Origin: Pseudomonas matsuisoli
GTDB lineage: Bacteria > Pseudomonadota > Gammaproteobacteria > Pseudomonadales > Pseudomonadaceae
Assembly (NCBI RefSeq): GCF_014647635.1
Contig: NZ_BMPO01000001.1
Location: 682,001 to 746,000, forward strand
Reading direction: 5' to 3'
Length of the DNA: 64,000 nt
Shown here piece after piece: positions 1-8,722 of this stretch. Numbering within the stretch: the stretch's first letter is position 1; every line of letters begins with the position of its first letter. Made by a program: the position numbers and the translations under genes. A model generated the notes under the pieces. That model searched no databases. It was not told where the DNA came from and saw nothing but the letters and a program-made list of their open reading frames with translations.

Positions 1-935
1 GTCTGATCATCGCCAAATGGGACCGCGAGCTTTTCGAAGACATGCGTAAAGGCGGCCTGACGATGGCCAACTGCACCGTGTCGGTCTGGGAAGGCTTCCA
101 GCAGACGATGAACAGCATCGCCGACAAGCAGAAGCTCATCCGTGAAAACGGCGACTTGGTGATGCAGGTGCGCAACACCGCAGACATCCGCAAAGCCAAG
201 GAGCTGGGCAAGACCGGCATCCTCTTCGGCTTCCAGAACGCACATGCCTACGAAGACCAGATTGGCTACGTGGAGCTCTTCAAGCAGCTCGGCGTGGGCA
301 TCGTGCAGATGTGCTACAACACCCAGAACCTCGTGGGCACTGGCTGCTATGAGCGTGATGGCGGGCTGTCCGGCTTCGGCCGCGAGATCGTCGCCGAGAT
401 GAACCGCGTCGGCGTCATGTGCGACCTGTCCCACGTCGGCAGCAAGACCAGCGAGGAAGTCATCCTCGAATCGAAGAAGCCAGTCACCTACTCCCACTGC
501 CTGCCCTCCGGCCTCAAGGAACACCCGCGCAACAAGTCAGACGAAGAACTCAAGTTCATCGCCGACCACGGTGGCTTCGTCGGCGTGACCATGTTCACGC
601 CATTCCTCGCCAAAGGGATCGACGCCACCATCGACGACTACGCCGAAGCCATCGAGTACGTGATGAACATCGTCGGTGAGGACTCCATCGGCATCGGAAC
701 CGACTTCACTCAGGGCCATGGTCAGGACTTCTTCGAATACCTGACCCACGACAAGGGCTACGCTCGCCGCCTGACCCGCTTCGGCAAGATCATCAACCCA
801 CTGGGCATCCGTACCGTGGGCGAATTCCCAAACCTCACCGAGACCTTGCTCAAGCGCGGCCACTCGGAGCGCACCGTGCGCAAGATCATGGGCGAGAACT
901 GGGTGCGCATCCTCGCCGACGTCTGGGGCGAATAA
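1..935 (+). CDS. Membrane dipeptidase (M19) family protein, 5' end cut by window
   Basis: Zn-dependent peptidase M19 (renal dipeptidase-like) protein; related genes sit beside dgcA in pseudomonads and belong to the betaine catabolism locus. The reading frame is open from base 3, before the first ATG at 42 (residues LIIAKWDRELFEDM precede it), so the true start lies outside the window and about 310 residues are visible. Family-type segments seen are GFQNAHAYED, a CDLSHVG motif, the SHC of VTYSHC and a GIGTDF motif near the C-terminus; these supply metal ligands and substrate contacts in M19 enzymes. No signal peptide can be judged because the N-terminus is missing. The physiological substrate is not known; placement suggests dipeptide or betaine-linked amide hydrolysis, which is inference. 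Confidence 0.88.
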   Translation, partial: LIIAKWDRELFEDMRKGGLTMANCTVSVWEGFQQTMNSIADKQKLIRENGDLVMQVRNTADIRKAKELGKTGILFGFQNAHAYEDQIGYVELFKQLGVGIVQMCYNTQNLVGTGCYERDGGLSGFGREIVAEMNRVGVMCDLSHVGSKTSEEVILESKKPVTYSHCLPSGLKEHPRNKSDEELKFIADHGGFVGVTMFTPFLAKGIDATIDDYAEAIEYVMNIVGEDSIGIGTDFTQGHGQDFFEYLTHDKGYARRLTRFGKIINPLGIRTVGEFPNLTETLLKRGHSERTVRKIMGENWVRILADVWGE

Positions 936-938
936 ACC

Positions 939-1016
939 GTAGGGTGGATGACGGCAGCGCCTCATCCACCGCCTCTACTGATGATCTGCGTGGATGGCTT
1001 CGGCCATCCACCCTAC
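939..1016. repeat. REP-type inverted pair, GTAGGGTGGATG family
   Basis: GTAGGGTGGATG opens and CATCCACCCTAC closes a 78-base inverted pair just after the dipeptidase stop. The inner copy holds its own hairpin TGGATGGCTTCGGCCATCCA. A second copy of this family lies at 1659-1685. It may act as a transcription attenuator between the two genes. Confidence 0.75.
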
Positions 1017-1035
1017 GACGCCTCGAACGTTTCCC

Positions 1036-1104
1036 GTAGGGCGGGTGCAACCCGCGCAACGCAAACAGCCGAACATTCGTAAACGCGGGTTTCACCCGCC
1101 CTAC
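1036..1104. repeat. REP-type inverted pair, GTAGGGCGGGT family
   Basis: GTAGGGCGGGTGCAACCCGC faces GCGGGTTTCACCCGCCCTAC, giving a 69-base inverted pair ending 14 bases before the next start codon. The same family recurs at 1714-1778. Confidence 0.78.
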
Positions 1105-1118
1105 CTAGGATTGAACAC

Positions 1119-1649
1119 ATGGCCTCTCACGCCCCCGAAATGCCCATTCAGGTCGATGACGAAACTGGCGTCTGGACCACCGACGCCCTGCCGATGCTCT
1201 ACGTCCCCCGGCACTTTTTCGTCAACAACCACATGGGCATCGAGGAAGTACTCGGCGCCGATAAATACGCCGAAATTCTCTATAAGGCCGGCTACAAATC
1301 CGCCTGGCACTGGTGCGAGAAAGAGGCCGAGTGCCATGGCATCGAAGGCGCGGCGGTGTTTGAGCACTACATGAAGCGCTTGTCGCAGCGCGGCTGGGGC
1401 CTGTTCGAAACGCAGAAACTCGATCTGGAGACTGGCTACGCGGAAGTGAAGCTCAAGCACTCCGCCTTTGTGTACGTGTACGGCAAGGTCAACCGCAAGG
1501 TGGATTACATGTTCACCGGCTGGTTCTCCGGTGCCATCGACCAGATCCTCGCCGCCAAGGGCAGCCCGATCCGCACCGTCAGCGTGCAGGAGTACAGCGG
1601 CTCCGAAGACGGGCATGACGAGGGTTTGTTCATCACCCGGCCGCTTTGA
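1119..1649 (+). CDS. DUF5943 domain protein of the betaine catabolism cluster
   Basis: A 176-residue soluble protein with no signal peptide or membrane segment. I recognise it as the protein always found between the dipeptidase and dgcA in pseudomonads (PA5397-like, DUF5943; its C-terminal half resembles the V4R/4-vinyl-reductase fold). Conserved-looking stretches are MLYVPRHFFVNNHMGIEEVLG near residue 25, the aromatic AWHWCEKEAECHG near 65 and FVYVYGKVNRKVDYMFTGWFSG. A V4R-type domain usually binds a small hydrophobic ligand or assists another protein, so a sensor or chaperone role for the demethylase is possible but not shown. It is flanked by REP elements on both sides, so co-transcription with dgcA may be attenuated. 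Confidence 0.82.
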   Translation: MASHAPEMPIQVDDETGVWTTDALPMLYVPRHFFVNNHMGIEEVLGADKYAEILYKAGYKSAWHWCEKEAECHGIEGAAVFEHYMKRLSQRGWGLFETQKLDLETGYAEVKLKHSAFVYVYGKVNRKVDYMFTGWFSGAIDQILAAKGSPIRTVSVQEYSGSEDGHDEGLFITRPL

Positions 1650-1658
1650 TTCTCCACG

Positions 1659-1685
1659 GTGGATGGCTTCGGCCATCCACCCTAC
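1659..1685. repeat. REP hairpin, GTGGATGG family
   Basis: GTGGATGGCTTCGGCCATCC hairpin followed by ACCCTAC; second copy of the element at 939-1016, here a single arm. Confidence 0.7.
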
Positions 1686-1713
1686 GAAAGAGCCTCCGGG
1701 CCCAGACAAAAAC

Positions 1714-1778
1714 GTAGGGCGGGTGCAACCCGCGTACAGCGCTCCATCGAGTGCCGCCGCGGGTTTCACCCGCCCTAC
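1714..1778. repeat. REP-type inverted pair, GTAGGGCGGGT family
   Basis: GTAGGGCGGGTGCAACCCGC and GCGGGTTTCACCCGCCCTAC bracket a 25-base spacer. Same ends as the pair at 1036-1104 with a different spacer, the usual REPIN architecture. Confidence 0.78.
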
Positions 1779-1798
1779 AAAAAACCGGATTAGACCTT

Positions 1799-1827
1799 GA
1801 GGTGGAAAACCTGCGGGGTTCCACCTC
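1799..1827. repeat. Perfect 9-bp hairpin GAGGTGGAA / TTCCACCTC
   Basis: Stem GAGGTGGAA and TTCCACCTC with an 11-base loop, directly downstream of the REP pair and 12 bases before the larger palindrome. It has no T-run on either side, so it is not a classical terminator. Confidence 0.6.
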
Positions 1828-1839
1828 TGCGAATGAATA

Positions 1840-1962
1840 GGAAACGTAGCGAGCGAAGGGCAGGCAAGGCGGAGACGGGTGAGAAAAGCGGAGTTTACGT
1901 TTCGTAAATGAGCATTTTCGAATCCCGCCTCCAACGCAGCATGACCGAGCGCAGTAGTTTCC
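1840..1962. repeat. 123-base imperfect palindromic element upstream of dgcA
   Basis: The element begins GGAAAC and ends GTTTCC. Folding the two halves matches ends (GGAAAC), inner arms (GGAGACGGG against GGAGGCGGG read from the other strand) and the core TTTACG/CGTAAA. It contains AGCGAGCGAAGGGCAGGCAA on the left side. It looks like a non-autonomous dispersed element; similar sequences occur in intergenic DNA of pseudomonads as far as I recall. It ends 13 bases before the dgcA start, so it forms the dgcA leader. Confidence 0.55.
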
Positions 1963-1975
1963 GGGGGGAAGGAAA

Positions 1976-4051
1976 ATGGCTTTCGAAGCGCTGTTCCAGC
2001 CGATCCAGATCGGCAAGCTCACCATCCGTAACCGCGTGCTCTCGACCGCGCATGCCGAGGTGTATGCCACCGACGGCGGCATGACCACTGACCGCTACGT
2101 GAAGTATTACGAGGAAAAGGCCAAGGGCGGCATCGGCCTGGCTATCTGCGGCGGCTCCTCGGTTGTCGCCATCGATAGTCCCCAGCACTGGTGGAGCTCG
2201 GTGAACCTCTCCACCGATCGCATCATTCCGCACTTCCAGAATCTCGCCGACGCCATGCACAAGCACGGCGCCAAGATCATGATCCAGATTACTCACATGG
2301 GCCGTCGCTCACGCTGGGATGGCGGCCACTGGCCGACGCTGATGTCCCCGTCCGGCATTCGTGAGCCTGTGCACCGCGCCACCTGCAAGACCATCGAGCC
2401 GGAAGAGATTCAGCGGGTCATCGGCAATTTCGCGCAGGCCGCGCGCCGTGCGAAGGAAGGCGGACTGGACGGCGTCGAACTCTCTGCCGTGCACCAGCAC
2501 ATGATCGACCAGTTCTGGTCGCCGCGCGTGAACAAGCGTACCGATGAATGGGGCGGCAGCTTCGAGAACCGCATGCGTTTCGGCCTCGAAGTCCTCAAAG
2601 CCGTACGCGCCGAAGTGGGCGACGACTTTTGCGTCGGCATGCGCATCTGCGGCGACGAATTCCACCCGGACGGCCTCTCCCATGACGACATGAAAGAGAT
2701 CGCCAAGTATTACGCCGACACCGGCATGCTCGACTTCATCGGCGTCGTGGGATCAGGGTGCGACACCCACAACACCCTGGCCAACGTCATCCCGAACATG
2801 AGCTACCCGCCAGAGCCCTTCCTGCACCTGGCGGCGGGCATCAAAGAAGTGGTCAACGTCCCAGTCCTGCACGCGCAGAACATCAAGGACCCGAACCAGG
2901 CCACCCGCATCCTCGAAGGCGGCTACGTCGACATGGTCGGCATGACTCGTGCGCACATCGCTGATCCGCACCTGATTGCCAAGATCAAGATGGGCCAGGT
3001 CGACCAGATCAAGCAGTGCGTCGGCGCCAACTACTGCATCGATCGTCAGTATCAGGGCCTGGACGTACTGTGCATCCAGAACGCTGCGACCAGCCGTGAG
3101 TACATGGGCCTGCCGCACATCATCGAGAAAACCAGCGGAGCGAAGCGCAAGGTCGTGATCGTCGGCGGCGGGCCTGCCGGTATGGAAGCGGCGCGGGTCA
3201 GCGCGGAGCGCGGCCACGACGTCACGCTGTTCGAAAAACAGGAGCAATTGGGCGGGCAGATCACCCTCGCCTCGAAGGCACCACAGCGTGACCAGATCGC
3301 TGGTATCACCCGTTGGTACCAACTGGAATTGACGCGCCTTGGCATCGACCTGCGCCTTGGGACGGCAGCCGACGTCGACACCATCAACGATCTGCGCGCA
3401 GACATCGTCATCCTCGCCAACGGCGGCCATCCGTTTACCGAGCAGGTCGAGCATTGGCACGCGGACGAAGGCCTGGTGGTGAGCAGTTGGGACATCCTCA
3501 GCGGCAAGGTCGCCCCCGGCAAGAACGTGCTGGTATACGACACCATCTGCGAATTCACCGGTATGTCGGTGGCGGATTTCCTCGCGGACAAGGGCAGCCA
3601 GGTCGAGATCGTCACCGACGACATCAAGCCGGGCGTCGCCATGGGCGGCACCACCTTCCCGACGTACTACCGCAGCCTGTATCCCAAGGAAGTGATCATG
3701 ACCGGCGACATGATGCTGGAGAAGGTCTACGCCGAGGGCGACAAGAAGGTGGCGGTACTGGAGAACGAATACACCGGCACCCGCGAAGAGCGCGTGGTCG
3801 ACCAGGTCGTCGTCGAGAACGGCGTGCGCCCGGACGAAGCGCTGTATTACGCGCTGAAGGAAGGCTCGCTCAATAAGGGCCAGATGGATATCGAAGCGCA
3901 GTTCGCGATCCAGCCGCAGCCGAGCCTGTCGGCACTGGATGGCAGGACGGGGAGCGATGGTTATCTGCTGTTCCGCATCGGTGACTGCGTGGCGCAGCGC
4001 AACGTGCATGCGGCGATCTATGACGCACTGCGGTTGTGTAAGGATTTTTGA
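1976..4051 (+). CDS. dgcA: Dimethylglycine demethylase subunit DgcA
   Basis: Oxidative demethylation of dimethylglycine to sarcosine, working with DgcB in the betaine to glycine pathway. The 691-residue protein has the layout of the 2,4-dienoyl-CoA reductase / trimethylamine dehydrogenase family. An N-terminal old-yellow-enzyme TIM barrel covers roughly residues 1-340. A cysteine cluster near 347-366 (CVGANYC then LC) fits a 4Fe-4S site. A C-terminal dinucleotide-binding part starts with VVIVGGGPAGMEAA near residue 393. The start is placed at the ATG preceded by GGGGGAAGGAAA, a good ribosome site. The next gene, dgcB, follows after a 257-base gap filled with REP repeats. Known members are GbdR-activated; gbdR lies 5 kb away. 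Confidence 0.93.
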   Translation: MAFEALFQPIQIGKLTIRNRVLSTAHAEVYATDGGMTTDRYVKYYEEKAKGGIGLAICGGSSVVAIDSPQHWWSSVNLSTDRIIPHFQNLADAMHKHGAKIMIQITHMGRRSRWDGGHWPTLMSPSGIREPVHRATCKTIEPEEIQRVIGNFAQAARRAKEGGLDGVELSAVHQHMIDQFWSPRVNKRTDEWGGSFENRMRFGLEVLKAVRAEVGDDFCVGMRICGDEFHPDGLSHDDMKEIAKYYADTGMLDFIGVVGSGCDTHNTLANVIPNMSYPPEPFLHLAAGIKEVVNVPVLHAQNIKDPNQATRILEGGYVDMVGMTRAHIADPHLIAKIKMGQVDQIKQCVGANYCIDRQYQGLDVLCIQNAATSREYMGLPHIIEKTSGAKRKVVIVGGGPAGMEAARVSAERGHDVTLFEKQEQLGGQITLASKAPQRDQIAGITRWYQLELTRLGIDLRLGTAADVDTINDLRADIVILANGGHPFTEQVEHWHADEGLVVSSWDILSGKVAPGKNVLVYDTICEFTGMSVADFLADKGSQVEIVTDDIKPGVAMGGTTFPTYYRSLYPKEVIMTGDMMLEKVYAEGDKKVAVLENEYTGTREERVVDQVVVENGVRPDEALYYALKEGSLNKGQMDIEAQFAIQPQPSLSALDGRTGSDGYLLFRIGDCVAQRNVHAAIYDALRLCKDF

Positions 4052-4087
4052 ATAGGCCAGCGATCTGGCTGAACGCACGCCGTACCT

Positions 4088-4173
4088 GTAGGAGCGAGCT
4101 TGCTCGCGATCAGGGATAACGCGGTATCACAGAGACACCGCATCGCCTCGATCGCCAGCAAGCTGGCTCCTAC
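4088..4173. repeat. REPIN, GTAGGAGCGAGCTTGCTCGC family
   Basis: GTAGGAGCGAGCTTGCTCGCGAT faces GATCGCCAGCAAGCTGGCTCCTAC written in the opposite direction, separated by about 35 bases. This is the two-REP unit typical of pseudomonad REPINs. Confidence 0.8.
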
Positions 4174-4182
4174 AAGAGGACC

Positions 4183-4296
4183 GTAGCGTGGGTTAGCCGT
4201 TAAATGTAACCCACCGATCAGAGCCCATAGAACACACCGGATGCGCATGGTCGCGTTCACGGTGGGTTACGCCGCAAAGCGGATAACCCGCCCTAC
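4183..4296. repeat. Inverted pair GTAGCGTGGGTTAGCC / GGATAACCCGCCCTAC
   Basis: A second, different palindromic pair fills the rest of the dgcA-dgcB gap. It includes GGTGGGTTACGCCGC and AATGTAACCCACC as internal complementary arms. It ends 12 bases before the dgcB start and so includes most of its leader. Confidence 0.6.
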
Positions 4297-4308
4297 GAGG
4301 GTAAGCGA

Positions 4309-6282
4309 ATGCTACAAACCATCCTCCCTATCCTGCTTTTCGCGGCCCTGGCTCTTGCGATCCTCGGTGCGGCGAAGCGTTTCTCCATGTGGCGCCGCGG
4401 CCGGCCATCCCAGGTCGACTGGATCGGTGGCCTGCTGAAAATGCCACGCCGCTATCTGGTCGATTTGCACCATGTGGTCGAGCGCGACAAATACATGTCC
4501 AAGACCCATGTGGCCACTGCGGGCGGCTTCGTGCTGGCGGCACTACTGGCGATCCTTGTGCATGGCTTTGGCCTGCACAGTCGCATCCTCGGTTTCGCCC
4601 TGCTGGCGGCGACGGTTTGCATGTTCACCGGCGCCTTGTTCGTCGCCAAACGCCGTCGCAACCCGCCACCTCGGCTGTCGAAAGGCCCGTGGATGCGCCT
4701 ACCGAAAAGCCTGCTGATGTTCTCGGTGAGCTTCTTCATCGCCACGCTGCCCGTGGCGGGCATCCTTCCCGCCGAGTTCGGTGGCTGGGTGCTTGCCGGC
4801 ATTCTTTCCCTCGGCATCGCCTGGGGCGTGTCGGAAATGTTCTTCGGCATGACCTGGGGCGGACCAATGAAGCACGCCTTCGCCGGCGCCCTGCACCTGG
4901 CCTGGCACCGTCGCAGTGAACGGTTCTCCAGAAAAGACGGGCGTGGTGGCCGATCGACAGGTTTGAAAGCACTCGACCTCGACGATCCCAAGGCGCCACT
5001 GGGCGTCGAGAAACCCACCGACTTCACCTGGAACCAGCTGCTCGGCTTCGACGCCTGCGTGCAGTGCGGCAAATGCGAGGCGATGTGCCCGGCGTTTGCC
5101 GCTGGCCAGCCACTGAACCCGAAGAAGCTGATCCAGGACATGGTCATCGGCCTCGCCGGTGGCAGCGACGCCAAGTTCGCCGGCTCGCCCTACCCTGGCA
5201 AACCGCTAGGCGAACACAGCGGCGGCCCGCATCAACCGATCGTTTCGTTGCAGGGCAAGGCGCTGGTCGACGCGGAAACCCTGTGGTCATGCACCACCTG
5301 CCGTGCGTGTGTCGAGGAGTGCCCGATGATGATCGAGCACGTCGACGCCATCGTCGACATGCGCCGCCACCTAACGCTGGAGAAAGGCTCGACGCCGAAC
5401 AAGGGCGCCGAAGTGCTGGAAAACCTCATCGCTACCGATAACCCCGGCGGCTTCGCACCGGGTGGCCGCCTGAACTGGGCAGCAGACCTGAATTTGCCGA
5501 TCCTGGCGGAACAAGGCCACACGGATATCCTTTTCTGGGTAGGTGATGGCGCCTTCGACATGCGCAACCAGCGCACCCTGCGAGCGTTCGTGAAGATTCT
5601 CAAGGCCTCGGGCGTGGACTTCGCCGTCCTCGGTCTGGAAGAGCGTGACAGCGGCGATGTGGCCCGTCGGCTCGGCGACGAAGCCACCTTCCAGCAGCTG
5701 GCAAAACGCAACATTGCCACGCTCGACAAGTACCAGTTCCACACCATCGTCACCTGCGATCCCCACAGCTTTCACGTGCTGAAGAACGAATACGGCGCGC
5801 TGGGTGGCGACTATGAGGTGCTCCACCACAGCACGTACATTGAGCGGTTGATGAAGGCCGGTGTTTTGCAACTGGGCCAGCACAAAGGCGGAAGTGTCAC
5901 CTACCACGACCCCTGCTACCTCGGCCGCTACAACGGCGAGTACGAGGCGCCGCGCGCCGTGCTCAAGGCTATCGGTATCGAGGTCAAGGAAATGGCCCGC
6001 TCGGGGTTCCGTTCACGCTGTTGCGGCGGCGGCGGCGGCGCGCCGATTACCGACATTCCCGGCAAACAGCGGATTCCCGACATGCGCATGGAAGACATCA
6101 AGGAAACCGGTGCCGAACTCGTGGCCGTCGGGTGCCCGCAATGCACGGTGATGCTCGAAGGCGTCGTCGAACCCCGCCCGCAGATCAAGGACATCGCCGA
6201 GCTCGTGGCCGAGGTGTTGATCGAAAGCGAAGCGCCGGCAAAGAAGCCAGCCGCGCGGCGTGAGTTGGCGGAGGTGCAGTGA
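4309..6282 (+). CDS. dgcB: Dimethylglycine demethylase iron-sulfur subunit DgcB
   Basis: Membrane-linked partner of DgcA that passes electrons on, probably to the flavoprotein pair encoded next. The 657-residue protein starts with several hydrophobic segments (about residues 3-20, 65-110 and 140-180), so it is anchored in the inner membrane. Two 4Fe-4S motifs follow: CVQCGKCEAMCP near residue 249 and CTTCRACVEECP near 328. Two CCG (cysteine-rich) domains of the heterodisulfide-reductase/GlpC type come last, with DPCYLGRYNGEYEAPR, RCCGGGGG near 571 and VGCPQCTVM near 610. The ATG is preceded by GAGGGTAAGCGA. Domain order matches PA5399-like proteins. Confidence 0.92.
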   Translation: MLQTILPILLFAALALAILGAAKRFSMWRRGRPSQVDWIGGLLKMPRRYLVDLHHVVERDKYMSKTHVATAGGFVLAALLAILVHGFGLHSRILGFALLAATVCMFTGALFVAKRRRNPPPRLSKGPWMRLPKSLLMFSVSFFIATLPVAGILPAEFGGWVLAGILSLGIAWGVSEMFFGMTWGGPMKHAFAGALHLAWHRRSERFSRKDGRGGRSTGLKALDLDDPKAPLGVEKPTDFTWNQLLGFDACVQCGKCEAMCPAFAAGQPLNPKKLIQDMVIGLAGGSDAKFAGSPYPGKPLGEHSGGPHQPIVSLQGKALVDAETLWSCTTCRACVEECPMMIEHVDAIVDMRRHLTLEKGSTPNKGAEVLENLIATDNPGGFAPGGRLNWAADLNLPILAEQGHTDILFWVGDGAFDMRNQRTLRAFVKILKASGVDFAVLGLEERDSGDVARRLGDEATFQQLAKRNIATLDKYQFHTIVTCDPHSFHVLKNEYGALGGDYEVLHHSTYIERLMKAGVLQLGQHKGGSVTYHDPCYLGRYNGEYEAPRAVLKAIGIEVKEMARSGFRSRCCGGGGGAPITDIPGKQRIPDMRMEDIKETGAELVAVGCPQCTVMLEGVVEPRPQIKDIAELVAEVLIESEAPAKKPAARRELAEVQ

Positions 6283-6336
6283 TGGGGCGTGTGATTTGTG
6301 AACATTCCCTGAGTGTTACGGCGTACGCGACATCGC

Positions 6337-6432
6337 GATCGCCCACAAGTGGGCTCCTACAGGGAGTACGCCCAGCGCAAGTCCGAGGAGGATCCCATCC
6401 GCTTTTCTGTAGGAGCCCACTTGTGGGCGATC
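6337..6432. repeat. REPIN, GTAGGAGCCCACTTGTGGGCGATC family
   Basis: GATCGCCCACAAGTGGGCTC and CTAC face GTAGGAGCCCACTTGTGGGC and GATC across about 48 bases. It is the main feature of the 280-base dgcB-etfA gap. Related pairs lie at 7825-7890, 8988-9058 and 55822-55909. Confidence 0.82.
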
Positions 6433-6562
6433 ACGATGGTGAAACTCACGCCAACGCCCCGGAAGAAACCTTATCGTCGCCACGCCTGCCCTTAGCCATG
6501 TCCAAATTTTCTCAGAACAACAAACTAACCGCCCTCCACCTGACGTCGCCGGAGCGCCCCAC

Positions 6563-7789
6563 ATGACTGACCTCATCCGCCGCGACCCCCGCGCCGAGTG
6601 GATCGCTCGCAACCGCCTGCATCCGCTGCATGCGGCGATGCAGCCCCAGCAAACCCAGTGGATGGGCCCCAATGGCCTCATCCGCAAGAATCCGCATGCC
6701 CTGGCCTCCGGTTTCATCGGCCCAGCGGGTATCAAACGTATCGATCGCAGCGGTGCACAACAAGGGACCGGCAAACGCCAGAGCACGAGCGTGGAGGTGC
6801 AATCGCCGCTGCATGTGGTCGAGCAACCGGCCTTCATCATTGCCGTCGTACCCGACATGGTGGGTGGCCGATTGGGCAGCCACGACAAAGACGTGCTTGG
6901 GCTCGCGCGAGGGCTGGCCGGTCAAGACGGAGCAGTCATGGCTGTCATCTTCGGCGAGCACAAAGAGCAGAGCTTCGATACGGCCGGCGTCGACCGCCTG
7001 CTCCAGATCGACGGCGACGAGTACGTCGGCTACTCGCCCGAGCAACGCGTACTGGCGCTACGGGCGCTGGAAAGCGAGTACTCGCCGCGTCACTGGCTGT
7101 TGCCCGATAGCCGCACGGGTGGCGGCGAGCTGGGCAGGCGCCTGGCATCGAGCCTCGGTGAACGGCCTGCAACACGTGTCTGGCAGATCAAGGATGGCCA
7201 GACGCTCGGGCGCGCAGGCGCAGGTCGCGAAGACATTGGGCAAGCCACGCCACGGCTGATTCTGGCAGCCCCCGAATGCGCAGAGCCCGTCAGCGAAACT
7301 CGCCATGAGGTACGCCAGGTAACGTTATCGGTGCACATTCCTCGTAACTTGCCACGCATAGAGGACCTGGGGTCGGTCGCGGTCGATCCGGCACAAATTC
7401 CCATGGCAGAAGCGGAGTTCATGCTTTCGGGCGGCAACGGCATCAAGGACTGGGATCTGTTCCACCGTGCCGCCATTGCGCTCGGCGCGACCGAGGGCGC
7501 CTCACGCGTCGCCGTGGATGATGGGCACATGCCGCGTGCGCGTCAGGTCGGTGCGACGGGCACCTGGGTAACCGCACGCGTGTACTTGGCCGTGGGTATC
7601 TCCGGCGCCGTCCAGCACCTTCAGGGCATCGGCGCCTGCGAGAAGGTCGTCGCCGTGAACAGGGACCCGAACTGCGACATGGTCAAGCGAGCTGACCTGG
7701 CGGTGATCGGCGACGCTGTGGAGATTCTTCAGGCGTTGATCGAGCGCGTCGAGGCTTATCGAAATGGCGCGAAACGCGATGCAGCGTGA
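6563..7789 (+). CDS. etfA: Electron transfer flavoprotein alpha-type subunit of the Dgc system
   Basis: Carries electrons from dimethylglycine (and perhaps sarcosine) oxidation to the quinone pool together with the product of the next gene. The 408-residue protein has a C-terminal ETF-alpha FAD domain: LGATEGASRVAVDDG, RQVGATGTWV, YLAVGISGAVQHL near residue 345 and AVNRDPNCDMVKRADLAVIGD. The N-terminal half is longer than in the housekeeping ETF-alpha (about 310 residues) and starts with an Arg/Gln/Pro-rich stretch of about 90 residues. This matches the dedicated PA5400-type copy rather than the general fatty-acid ETF, so the symbol is only a family label. The ATG is preceded by GGAGCGCC. Confidence 0.88.
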   Translation: MTDLIRRDPRAEWIARNRLHPLHAAMQPQQTQWMGPNGLIRKNPHALASGFIGPAGIKRIDRSGAQQGTGKRQSTSVEVQSPLHVVEQPAFIIAVVPDMVGGRLGSHDKDVLGLARGLAGQDGAVMAVIFGEHKEQSFDTAGVDRLLQIDGDEYVGYSPEQRVLALRALESEYSPRHWLLPDSRTGGGELGRRLASSLGERPATRVWQIKDGQTLGRAGAGREDIGQATPRLILAAPECAEPVSETRHEVRQVTLSVHIPRNLPRIEDLGSVAVDPAQIPMAEAEFMLSGGNGIKDWDLFHRAAIALGATEGASRVAVDDGHMPRARQVGATGTWVTARVYLAVGISGAVQHLQGIGACEKVVAVNRDPNCDMVKRADLAVIGDAVEILQALIERVEAYRNGAKRDAA

Positions 7790-7824
7790 GCGAATGACAA
7801 TTTCAATCGGCAGATACCAAAAGC

Positions 7825-7890
7825 GATCGCCCATGAATGGGCTCTTACGAGAAACATGGCTTTTGTGAAGGAGCCCATTCATGAGCGATC
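7825..7890. repeat. REPIN, GCGATCGCCCATGAATGGGCTC variant
   Basis: GATCGCCCATGAATGGGCTC faces GAGCCCATTCATGAGCGATC. The pair fills most of the 128 bases between etfA and etfB. Confidence 0.75.
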
Positions 7891-7917
7891 AGCGCACCAG
7901 AGGCTGGAGAATGAACC

Positions 7918-8691
7918 ATGGCTGAACTGAATGTAGTCGCGCTCGTCTCCATTGGCGCCCACCCTGCGTCAGGCAGACCCCGGCGTGCCGAGCAAGACGC
8001 CCGGGCGGTCGAGCTCGGCCTCGGCCTCAAGCACGTCAAGCTCGACGTGGTGCATGCAGGCGATCCTCAAGAGGATGCGCTGCGCGCCTATCTGGGCATG
8101 GGCCTCTCAGCGCTGACGGTATTGGAGCAAACCCACGAAACCGATGCATTACCCGCATTGGCCGAGCATCTGCAAATGGCCAACGCGCATCTGGTGCTGA
8201 CGGGCGGGCAAGCCGAAACGGGCGAAGGCTCGGGCATGCTGCCTTATCTGCTGGCCGAGCGCCTCGGATGGCCGCTCATCGCAGGTTTGGCAGAAATCGA
8301 ACACATCGAAAACGGCAGCGCGCAGGTGCTGCAAGCCTTGCCCCGCGGCCAGCGTCGCCGCCTCAAAGTGCGTTTGCCCTTCGTTGCCAGCGTCGACCAG
8401 GCGGCGCCCGCCCCCCGGCAGAGCGCATTCGGTCCGGCTCGTCGCGGCATGTTGACCCGCGAAGAAGTGGAGCTGGTGGATGACCCGCTCTACGCGACCG
8501 CACAATGGCAGCCTGCGCGACCCCGCCCTAAACGTCTCAAGGTCATCAAGGCCAAGACCGGCGCGGAGCGAATGAAAGCGGCGACGGCAAAAGCGTCGGG
8601 CGGCGGCGGCCAGGTGCTTGCAGGCGTATCGCCTAGAGACGGCGCCGAGGCTATCTTCAAACTGCTACACGATGAAGGCGTGATCCGCTGA
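7918..8691 (+). CDS. etfB: Electron transfer flavoprotein beta-type subunit of the Dgc system
   Basis: Partner of the preceding ETF alpha-type protein. The 257-residue sequence has the ETF-beta AMP/nucleotide fold: VALVSIGAHPASGRPRRAEQDARAVELGLGL at the start, then LTGGQAETGEGSGMLPYLLAERLGWPLIAGLAEIE, which corresponds to the family's TGxQAxD...PxxLAxxL...P recognition region. The C-terminal 50 residues are basic and Gly-rich (KASGGGGQ) and end in IFKLLHDEGVIR. Divergent from housekeeping EtfB, as expected for the PA5401-type protein. It is followed 31 bases later by a small gene and likely co-transcribed with it. Confidence 0.85.
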   Translation: MAELNVVALVSIGAHPASGRPRRAEQDARAVELGLGLKHVKLDVVHAGDPQEDALRAYLGMGLSALTVLEQTHETDALPALAEHLQMANAHLVLTGGQAETGEGSGMLPYLLAERLGWPLIAGLAEIEHIENGSAQVLQALPRGQRRRLKVRLPFVASVDQAAPAPRQSAFGPARRGMLTREEVELVDDPLYATAQWQPARPRPKRLKVIKAKTGAERMKAATAKASGGGGQVLAGVSPRDGAEAIFKLLHDEGVIR

Positions 8692-8722
8692 TCACCGAAC
8701 CGATCGAAGGGGAGACAAAACA

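Noticed and set aside
2753-4078. 441-residue minus-strand frame opposite dgcA
   Set aside because: Shadow of dgcA; Asp/Val/His-rich with no motif.
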